Assembly (NCBI GenBank): GCA_027603945.1
Contig: JADIIU010000225.1
Span: forward strand, 1 to 11,357
Origin: Terramyces sp. JEL0728
Taxonomy: Eukaryota; Chytridiomycota; Chytridiomycetes; Rhizophydiales; Terramycetaceae
DNA: 11,357 nucleotides
Reading direction: 5' to 3'
The first letter of the stretch is position 1, and each line of letters starts with the position of its first letter. The notes under the pieces were generated by a model that saw only the letters and a program-made list of their open reading frames with translations, had not been told where the DNA came from and searched no databases. Of the stretch, positions 1 through 6,122 are shown one piece after another. Made by a program: the position numbers and the translations under genes.

Positions 1-817
1 CATGCGATACCACCACACAAGCTGCTACCACCACTGATATTGCTAAGGTTCAAACCACCACCATTCCATGCGATACCACCACTGTTCCATCTGCTATACC
101 ACCACTGATATTCTTCCTAAGGTTCAAACTACCACTGTTCTCCATGCGACATGCGATACCACCCATTCCATGCGATACCACATTCCTAAGGTCCAAACCA
201 CTACAGTTCCATGCGATACCACCCATTCCATGCGATACCACATTCCTAAGGTCCAAACCACTACAGTTCCATGCGATACCACCATTCCATGCGATACCAC
301 CACTGTTCCATGCGATACTACCACTCAAGCTGCTACCACCACTGATATTCCTAAGGTTCAAACCACCACTGTTCCTTGCGATACTACCGTAGCTACTACC
401 ACTGTCGACATTCCTAAAGTTCAAGCTACTACTACTCCATGCGCAACTGCTACCCAAGCTCCAGCTCCTGGATATCCTTCTGCACCAGGATACGTTGCAA
501 CTACTGACGTTCCAGTAACTGCTGGCCCAGGATACAATACTGCCCCAGTTCCAGTTTACACCAACTCTCCTGCTCCAAACGGCGGAGATATCCCAAAAGC
601 TCCAACTGGTTACGGAAATGGAGATATTCCTAAAGTTCCAGCTGTAACTACCACTGACTGCGAAGAACTTCCACAAGTTACCACTACCCCTTGCGAGTCT
701 GATATTCCAGTTGCTACCACCGCTCCAGCTTATGGTGGAAACGGCCCAATTGTCAGCGGAGCTTCATCCATGTCCATTGTTGGAGTTTTCATTTCCATAG
801 TTGCTATGCTTTTGTAA
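1..817 (+). CDS. Repeat-rich Thr/Pro/Cys GPI-anchored surface protein, 5' partial, frame-broken
   Basis: From about position 104 to the TAA at 815-817 one frame reads a low-complexity protein built from variants of TDIPKVQTTTVPCDTT, followed by a Pro/Gly/Ala/Tyr-rich stretch with further DIPK motifs (GDIPKAPTGYG, GDIPKVPAV, SDIPVATT). It ends in a small-residue patch (SGASS) and a hydrophobic tail (MSIVGVFISIVAMLL), the layout of a GPI-anchor signal, so a cell-wall or surface glycoprotein is likely, with Thr-rich O-glycosylation inferred. The start lies upstream. Positions 3 to about 95 carry the same repeat in a different frame (CDTTTQAATTTDIAKVQTTT), so the frame breaks near 95-105. An ATG at 68 is in the downstream frame but gives no signal peptide and is probably not the start. 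Codon use is strongly biased (CCA, GCT, ACC/ACT, GGA, TGC), which suggests high expression. The frame breaks could be assembly errors in the repeats or real decay. Confidence 0.6.
151..270 (+). repeat. Two identical 60-bp tandem coding repeats
   Basis: Positions 151-210 and 211-270 are identical 60-bp units within the Thr-rich gene, and a third copy starting at 271 diverges after about 13 bp. Each unit has an extra C and a compensating missing C, so a six-residue stretch reads HSMRYH instead of the usual IPCDTT (codons 164-181 and 224-241) and then returns to frame. Perfect identity of the two units, including this double indel, points to recent duplication or an assembly artefact. Confidence 0.9.
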
Positions 818-832
818 ACCAAGTTTAGATTT

Positions 833-838
833 AATAAA
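833..838 (+). promoter_or_regulatory. Poly(A) signal AATAAA of the GPI-protein gene
   Basis: An AATAAA hexamer begins 16 bp after the TAA stop of the repeat-rich gene, in an AT-rich stretch. Its position relative to the stop matches the other genes in this window. Confidence 0.55.
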
Positions 839-896
839 TATAAACTTTTACTTAAATTCACAAGCGTTACATACTTATTTTAACAATAATGTACAG

Positions 897-902
897 TTTA
901 TT
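897..902 (-). promoter_or_regulatory. Poly(A) signal AATAAA of the 918-2285 gene
   Basis: On the minus strand AATAAA starts 15 bp past the TAG stop at 918-920. The two convergent genes thus share a 100-bp 3' region holding one signal per strand. Confidence 0.55.
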
Positions 903-917
903 AAACAATTACAAGCG

Positions 918-2285
918 CTACTTTTTCGAAAATATCTTTCTAAAGGTTTGTTTCAACTTTGAAATTCCAGAGATAGTTTCCTTGTATTCAGGAATAGGAG
1001 ACACTGACCAGTCTTCAACCGAATTCAAAGAAAGATCTGATGTTTCGTCGTCCAGTGAATATGCAAGCGGTGATGGGTTCGTTGGTTTTGTATATGGAGT
1101 TGGAAGGGACGGTTCGTTTAACCATTCACTATCGGCAGAACAAACAGACACTTCTTCTGGAATGCCATCATTTAGCCAAGCCGAATCCGCAGAACAGACC
1201 GATATCTCTTCCAGGTCTAATTCCCTATCTACAACAGATTGAGTGGTTATTGAAATAGCGCTGTCTTTCAATTCCAAATTTAAAGGCGGTTTGTTGATCG
1301 CAAGTTGCGATTGAGCTGAAACAACTCTGCCTACTTCAATCCACTTTCCATCGCTTCTGAATTCAATGTCTCTCTGTTTTTCTTTTTCAAATTTCGATTT
1401 CTTCTTCAAGTTGGTATTTTTCAGTTTGACAGTGATTTCTTCATGAGTAGGCACAGCGGGTTGCGGCACAGGATATATGGTCTTTAGTTCAGGTGGATTT
1501 TGCTTTTTGGTATTCTGGATTTCTGCACTCTCTTGTTGCCTCTTGATTAGGAAAGTGGGCATCCTTTTAAGCTTTGCCTTGATTTCAGTCTGCACATTAT
1601 CTCTGGCTTGCAAAATAACAGGATTACATTCATCGACAACTCTAACTTCCAAATCTATTTCCACTGGTTTGCTACAAAAACCATCCTCTGACTCCATGGA
1701 CACTAATGATATCGAATCAGGACTTGCTTCTGAATCTGAAGAGTTTTCTGAAAGCCTCGAAGGCGGTCTGATCTCTATGGAACAATTGGTTAAATTGGCT
1801 AAAGATCTGGGAATACTGTCGCATTTCTGATCTGCTCCATCGGATGTATCGGACCACTCTTCCCCATTCTGCTTAAACTGTAACGCAGCTGATTCAACCA
1901 CTTTTTCTCCTACAACCATTGCTGATCTCTTCAGCTGCAATATTTTATAATACTCTGTTGATGTCTGGCCAACAAATGTAACCAACGGCTGGCTGAACCC
2001 AACCTTCTTTTTATTCTGCTCCCCGAAAGCACGAAGTTCGCTGGAAATATCGAATAGTCCTTTTGTTTTCAAAAGCGATTTGCTTTCCTGTTTCAAACAC
2101 TCTTTAATCATTTGTATTGTATCCTGAGAAATTACTGTAGCCAGAGTTTGGTCGCTTTCGTTTGAGTGTTCCATTTTAAAATTCGGCTGATCAAAGCTTG
2201 CCAAAGTATCCTGGGAATTTCTCTTGCTCCACCAAAGCGGACTTGGCCGGTATGTTAGGAATGGAGGTGTGTTTGATATGGGCAT
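918..2285 (-). CDS. Unrecognised, mostly disordered Ser/Glu-rich protein (455 aa)
   Basis: An uninterrupted reading frame runs from ATG at 2283-2285 (MPISNTPPF) to TAG at 918-920. The frame extends 16 codons further upstream without another ATG and then meets a stop, so 2285 is the best start. I do not recognise a family. The sequence is low in hydrophobic blocks and rich in Ser, Glu, Asp and Lys. Near residues 359-393 a short motif is duplicated: ISVCSADSAWLN then VSVCSADSEWLN, with a looser echo at SLNSVEDWSVSP further on. The C terminus is basic and amphipathic (KLKQTFRKIFSKK), as in membrane- or partner-binding tails. No signal peptide or transmembrane segment is visible. It is convergent with the GPI-protein gene. 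An adaptor with linear binding motifs would fit, but that is a guess. Confidence 0.75.
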   Translation of the reverse strand: MPISNTPPFLTYRPSPLWWSKRNSQDTLASFDQPNFKMEHSNESDQTLATVISQDTIQMIKECLKQESKSLLKTKGLFDISSELRAFGEQNKKKVGFSQPLVTFVGQTSTEYYKILQLKRSAMVVGEKVVESAALQFKQNGEEWSDTSDGADQKCDSIPRSLANLTNCSIEIRPPSRLSENSSDSEASPDSISLVSMESEDGFCSKPVEIDLEVRVVDECNPVILQARDNVQTEIKAKLKRMPTFLIKRQQESAEIQNTKKQNPPELKTIYPVPQPAVPTHEEITVKLKNTNLKKKSKFEKEKQRDIEFRSDGKWIEVGRVVSAQSQLAINKPPLNLELKDSAISITTQSVVDRELDLEEISVCSADSAWLNDGIPEEVSVCSADSEWLNEPSLPTPYTKPTNPSPLAYSLDDETSDLSLNSVEDWSVSPIPEYKETISGISKLKQTFRKIFSKK

Positions 2286-2583
2286 GGTGATGCGTTTTTT
2301 AAATTCAGAGTTTTTCAGCGTGGCCACATGCAATTATCCTACTTATCGTGAGCCCATATATGATGTCTAACTAGCATAGCCAGAATGGTTTGTTCTCGGG
2401 CCTCCTTTGCTCACAGCAAACATTCCTACTGATCAGTAGGCTATGATATTCTTTGCGGGTTTATAATTTTGTGGCTTGCCAACCAGTTCACTGACAAAGT
2501 TCGATCAGGGACATTAAGGTATGTTCCTTATATGATTCACTGATCGACTATCTGAATCGAGATTGAGGCTACTAACGAAATTT
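2286..2583. other. Intergenic region without a supportable gene; presumed promoter of the 918-2285 gene
   Basis: This 298-bp gap lies between two minus-strand genes and is long for this window. Only very short frames are present on either strand (for example an 18-codon MFAVSKGGP frame on the minus strand). I looked for tRNA T-arms, spliceosomal snRNA landmarks and snoRNA boxes. A TTCGATC near 2500 does not close a T stem, and an AATTTTGTGG near 2465 resembles an Sm site but has no recognisable snRNA around it. The one clear structure is the palindrome at 2425-2440. Confidence 0.5.
2425..2440. repeat. Perfect 16-bp palindrome
   Basis: CCTACTGATCAGTAGG is its own reverse complement across all 16 bases. 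It lies about 140 bp upstream of the ATG at 2285, in the only long upstream region of that gene. It could be a binding site for a dimeric factor or the stem of a cruciform or hairpin without a loop. Confidence 0.8.
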
Positions 2584-2588
2584 TTATT
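2583..2588 (-). promoter_or_regulatory. Poly(A) signal overlapping the coiled-coil gene stop codon
   Basis: On the minus strand the last codons read GAA TAA AAA, so an AATAAA hexamer contains the TAA stop at 2584-2586. The match is exact; use as a signal is inferred. Confidence 0.45.
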
Positions 2589-4955
2589 CTTTACCGACAA
2601 ATGATGGCGACTTTGAATAAGTTCTATTCAACAACCGATCAATCTGTTCAAATTCATCAGAGGGTTTAGGTGCTGATTTCGGCGAATACATAGCATCCTT
2701 TGTCCCAGGTACAATGGAAAATCTGGTTTTCAAAGGAGATGGCTGTCCACTTGCAGATCTGGAGTGGGAAGCTTCCGAATCCCTTTCAAGCAGCGTGTCT
2801 ACTTGGGATTTTAATCTTTTGGACAAGTCCTCCATATTGTTTTGCAATCGCGAGATTTCCCCATCTCTGTTGTTGGTAGTATTTTCTCTGTACAGCTGCA
2901 GCTCTTCATCGAGGCGTTTGGTTTGGTCCATCAGGGAAGAGTGCCTATTAGTTACCCTGGATAACTCTTGCTTATTTTGGTTCAAGTTTGCGTTGAGATT
3001 AGAAATTTGTCTTTGGTAGGATCCCTCAGCAGCCCCTAGTTCTGAAACTCTGGTTTCCAATGCAGCCTTTGCAGTTGCATAGTCAGCTAATTCAGACTTG
3101 AGGTGGGAAATATCTTCAATTGCGTTTGCTAGTTGCGTCTGCTTTTGGCTAAATTGGAAACGAAGTTGGTTGACATCTGCTTCCATTGCTTGTTTTGCAA
3201 GGGAATATTTGTCTTGGATAGCCAATAATTCGTCTCTTTTCTTGTTTTTGTACGTTTCAAATTCCAAGCTTTCTTTCGACATATTTGCCAACAGCTCTTG
3301 GATTCGATTTTCAGATTCAACCAGAGAAGCACTTTGGGATCGCAAACTGTCATCTCGCTGCTTTAGAGCAGCACGGAGACTCTTTTCGTTTGAGCGGAGT
3401 TCTAATAATTGATTTTGTGTCTCAGCTAAAGTGTCTTGTAGTTCGGCAATTTTTACAGATACATTGTTGAATTTTTCCTTATTTACAGCTTTATTTTCCG
3501 CCTGTTGGGCAATTTCAGCTTCCAATCTGCTGGATAGCTCCTTAATTTGTTGCTCAGCTTGGTCCAATTCTGCATTCTTTGTTTGCAGCTCTTTTTGAAG
3601 AGTAGTTACGCTTGATAAGAGCGATTCTCTGTCTCTAGATAGATTTTGTTCAATCTGTTTATAATTTAGCAATTCCTTTGAAAGGGCATTGTTGTTGTTT
3701 TTTAATTCTTGTGCAGCCATTTGAATATTTGACAGTTCTTGTAACAATTTTGCTGCATCTTGTTGGTATTGGCGCACCTGCTTGTCTAGTTTATTCAATT
3801 CTTCATCTCTTTGTTCATTCTTTGATTGAGAAATGGATAGCTCTTGTTGGAGTCTGCTTTCTTGTCTCTTCAAGTCTTCATTGTCATTCATTAGTGACGA
3901 CTGTTTTTCAGTCAGTTTTGTGATTTCATTAAGGTGCCTACGTTCATTGCTAGCATATTCTTCTACTTGGGCACACAGTTTTCGCTCTCTTGTTGACACC
4001 TGGTCCAACTCTGCAATAAAATGCTTTTCCCTTCGAGCCAAATCTTCCAAATCTCTTTTTGCTTCATTCAAATTAAGCTTGATAGTTCCAAATTCTTCCA
4101 ATTCAGTTTGCTTTCTACTCAATACTGATTGCAGTTCTCGCAGTTCACCTTCTTTGCGTTCAAACTCCTTTTCCAGTTTCAATATCTTTGCTTCCAGCTT
4201 TATTCTATGTTCTTTTTCGTTTATATAGTCTGATTCCCGGTCGCGCAATGCTTTTCCGTACTTGATTAAATCTTGTTCTCTTCCTGCAATGCGTTCTGCT
4301 AATTCCCTTCGAAGTTTGTTTAATTCTGTCATTTTGCGATCTCGATCAGCTAATTTTGTATTTTGCTCAGTGCTAGTTGCTGATAGAACATCAATCTGGG
4401 CGATAAAGCTTGCTCTTTCTTTGGCCCACTCTCTAGAATCCCTTTCATATCTCCCATTGCTGCTGGCGAGCTTGTTTGAAATTGAAATCAATTCCTCAGA
4501 TTTAGAAACTAGGGCTTTTTGTAACGCAGATGATGCGGAATGAAAGCGCTGTTCCGAATTTCTTAAATCAGTCAAGTGGGTGTTTTGTAGTTGCTGTACT
4601 TGCAACAATAGTTTTTCATACGACTCTTCCAGCATTGCATTTCTAGCTCTCTCGTCTTCCAACAGGGTCTTGTCCGAAACATAGTACTGCTTTAATGACT
4701 GAATACCTTTACTCTGTTCTTGTGATCCTTTGAAACTAACTTCTCGAAAGCATCAACGTGAGGTTTGAAGCCGTGTGTTTTGAATCTGTCCATCATTGTA
4801 TCCACCGTATCGACTTCTTTTTGCAACACTGGTTTCTCCTTTTTATATTCGTGCAAATCTTCGCTGGAGCTATTCTTTTCGTTAGATCGCGAATAGAACA
4901 GCTGCCGTTCCTTTTCCAATTGCTTTAGTCTTTGCTTGCGCTCTAGTTTGCTCAT
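2584..4955 (-). CDS. Long coiled-coil protein (783 aa, one 20-bp intron)
   Basis: Two minus-strand frames, from ATG 4955 (MSKLERKQRLKQLEKER) and ending at TAA 2584, join into one 783-residue protein when a 20-bp intron (4687-4706) is removed; the join reads NRVK-YYVSDKTLLEDERARN. The downstream frame has no ATG at its 5' edge, which supports the join. From about residue 100 to 710 the protein is almost pure heptad-type sequence rich in Glu, Lys, Gln, Leu, Arg and Asn, a very long parallel coiled coil. The tail is Ser/Pro-rich (QPSPLKTRFSIVPG, YSPKSAPKPS, YSKSPSFVGKE) with several SP sites that could be phosphorylated. No motor head, membrane segment or zinc finger is visible. Proteins of this shape act as centrosome/spindle-pole, Golgi or cytoskeletal tethers, but coiled coils align to each other by composition, so I assign no specific role. 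It sits 49 bp downstream of gatC on the same strand. Confidence 0.8.
4687..4706 (-). other. 20-bp intron in the coiled-coil gene
   Basis: The intron begins GTATTC and ends AAAGCAG. Removing it fuses the two coiled-coil frames. The borders are slightly ambiguous: use of the AAG three bases earlier gives a 17-bp intron and one extra Gln, and a GTAAAG six bases upstream gives a 20- or 23-bp intron. If retained, translation meets TAA inside the intron. Confidence 0.7.
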
Positions 4956-5003
4956 TTGATTCGAAACGAAAAAATGACGTTATCGCACAATATGTACATT
5001 GTT

Positions 5004-5009
5004 TTTATT
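5004..5009 (-). promoter_or_regulatory. Poly(A) signal overlapping the gatC stop codon
   Basis: The gatC end reads AAA TAA AAA on the minus strand, so AATAAA spans the stop at 5005-5007. Only 49 bp separate this stop from the ATG of the next gene on the same strand, so 3' processing has little other room. Confidence 0.45.
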
Positions 5010-5355
5010 TTGCAATGAAATATCCATCAGAGATGGATAGCTTTGATAAGGATTGCGAGTCAAAGGTCGGCCCACTGCAGGCTAAATCTTGCGGATTCTT
5101 CTGGTTGATTTTACTCACTAAGGAATTCATTGGTTCTGTATCTACTTCTTCTACATGAGATACCATGGAAGCAAATTCATTGATATCCTTTGCAAATCGC
5201 TCTATGGAGTCTATTTGAATTGCAGCCCTTTCCGCCAGCCTGATTGTCTCCTCCCTCGAAATGTGTTCCTGAATATCCGCTTTGAACATAGCAGTGGACC
5301 ATGTCGGCTTATTAGGTATTGCAGAGTGAATTCTTTTTATCAAATTTGATTTCAT
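5005..5355 (-). CDS. gatC: Mitochondrial glutamyl-tRNA(Gln) amidotransferase subunit C
   Basis: A 116-residue protein runs from ATG 5355 to TAA 5005. The centre, about residues 33-78, matches the GatC pattern: a helix ending in the core IDSIERFAKDINEFASMVSH followed by the hallmark VDTEPM (family usual: VDTEGVEP). The last residues DGYFIAK match the typical GatC ending GDYFVVPK. The N terminus, MKSNLIKRIHSAIPNKP, is basic and free of acidic residues, as expected of a mitochondrial presequence. GatC wraps around and stabilises GatA in GatCAB, which converts Glu-tRNA(Gln) to Gln-tRNA(Gln) in organelles lacking glutaminyl-tRNA synthetase. The frame continues upstream of 5355 with no ATG and runs into the divergent gene. 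The gene therefore implies a translating mitochondrion. No intron is seen. Confidence 0.82.
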   Translation of the reverse strand: MKSNLIKRIHSAIPNKPTWSTAMFKADIQEHISREETIRLAERAAIQIDSIERFAKDINEFASMVSHVEEVDTEPMNSLVSKINQKNPQDLACSGPTFDSQSLSKLSISDGYFIAK

Positions 5356-5367
5356 TTTGAAAAGGTA
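5356..5367. promoter_or_regulatory. 12-bp divergent gap between gatC and GPALPP1-like start codons
   Basis: The two divergent ATG codons (5353-5355 minus, 5368-5370 plus) are separated by only 12 bp. Promoter elements and 5' UTRs of at least one gene must overlap the coding sequence of the other, unless a start has been placed too far upstream. Confidence 0.6.
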
Positions 5368-6086
5368 ATGGAAAAGAAATTTGGTCCAACTCTTCCTCCC
5401 CACTTGCAGAAGCAGAGAGAATCGAAAGCACCTATAGGGCCTGCAAAACCTGAAGCTGCAACTGAAAGCGACGATGATTATGGGCCAGTGTTGCCAGATT
5501 TAGACGAGAAGGTAATTAGTTGCAAACATTAGACACTGAAGGAGCAGGAATTGCAGGCTAAAATTGCAGCAATAGAAAATAGAGCAAGCAAACCGCTGGT
5601 AAAACTTGTGCAGGACGAACCAAAAGCAAAAAGAGAAGATTGGATGCTTGTTCCCCCTGAAGCGAAGCGTGAACAAAGTAATTCAAGCTAATACAGTTGG
5701 AATGGAACAAAAATCAAAGACATTTAGCCGTAGATCAGTGGAATCCACCGCGCTTGATACCTCTTGGACCGAAACACCACAAGAAAAGGAACGAAGGTTG
5801 GCAGAGAACGTAGCTGAAACTAATATAGAAACGAAAGCCAATTGGCAATGCAATTCCAAAAAAGAAAATCAAGGAAGAAGAGCCGACAGATAAACCCAAA
5901 TCGCTACTTGAAGAGCATCAGGAAAATATGTACAAAAACAAGACATTCAAAGCTGACGATGTTAGCCACAAAAGATTTGACAGAGAGCGGGATATTGTTG
6001 GAAGGAGAGTGGATACAAAATCGCGGGATCAGATGTTGAATGATGCAAAGAACTTGACTTTCAAATTCTCCAAGGGCTCCAACTGA
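5368..6086 (+). CDS. GPALPP1-like protein (DUF3752), 219 aa, three mini-introns
   Basis: Removing three introns (5512-5532, 5678-5696, 5810-5828) gives a 219-residue protein ending at TGA 6084-6086. It starts MEKKFGPTLPPHL and has a second copy of the short motif in DDDYGPVLPD, the GPALPP-type repeats that name the family. The middle holds the DUF3752 landmarks KREDWMLVPPE and, after intron 2, SRRSV...DTSWTETPQEKERRLAEN. After intron 3 it reads KPKSLLEEHQENMYKNK, then FDRERDI and a C-terminal FKFSKGSN, all matching the order in animal and fungal GPALPP1. The family is nuclear-type, basic and poorly characterised, so no activity can be given. At 219 residues it is shorter than the roughly 340-residue human protein. 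It begins 12 bp from gatC on the opposite strand and ends 36 bp before VPS41 on the same strand. Confidence 0.85.
5512..5532 (+). other. 21-bp intron 1 of the GPALPP1-like gene
   Basis: It begins GTAATT and ends ACATTAG. This is the only intron here whose length is a multiple of three, but its last three bases form an in-frame TAG if retained. Removal joins DLDEK to TLKEQELQAK. Confidence 0.8.
5678..5696 (+). other. 19-bp intron 2 of the GPALPP1-like gene
   Basis: It begins GTAATT, has a CTAAT branch-like motif and ends ACAG. Removal joins PPEAKREQ to GMEQKSKTFSRR through an Ile codon. Retention meets TAA within the intron. Confidence 0.88.
5810..5828 (+). other. 19-bp intron 3 of the GPALPP1-like gene
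   Basis: It begins GTAGCT, has a CTAAT motif and ends ATAG. Removal switches to the frame that encodes the conserved SLLEEHQ and FDRERD segments. Retention reads on to a TAA at 5891-5893. Confidence 0.88.
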
Positions 6087-6122
6087 ATTTAATATATTTC
6101 ATGTTATTTTTTAAACTTTTAA

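Noticed and set aside
68..105. ATG at 68 as the start of the repeat protein
   Set aside because: The repeat continues upstream to the window edge in another frame, and no signal peptide follows this ATG; a 5'-partial gene is more likely.
77..126. A 38-bp GT-AG intron explaining the frame change in the repeats
   Set aside because: It would restore frame but lacks the GTA start, branch motif and 19-21 bp size of all other introns here.
151..270. Repeat array as a CRISPR
   Set aside because: Repeats are contiguous, coding, without unique spacers, and the DNA is eukaryotic.
50..676. Long minus-strand frame opposite the GPI-protein gene (Trp/Ser/Gly-rich)
   Set aside because: It is the mirror of the Thr/Pro repeat on the plus strand; its repeats follow the coding repeats of the other strand and it lacks any family feature.
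2341..2583. snRNA, tRNA or snoRNA in the gap
   Set aside because: Isolated look-alikes (Sm-like AATTTTGTGG, TTCGATC, C/D-like ATGATGT and CTGA) do not combine into a full structure.
4662..4662. Start of the coiled-coil protein at TTG 4660-4662
   Set aside because: There is no ATG there, and a 20-bp intron links this frame to an upstream frame with an ATG and similar charged sequence.
5599..5613. A 15-bp in-frame intron in the GPALPP1-like gene (GTAAAACTTGTGCAG)
   Set aside because: No branch-like motif, no stop if retained, and no frame or conservation need to remove it; kept as coding.
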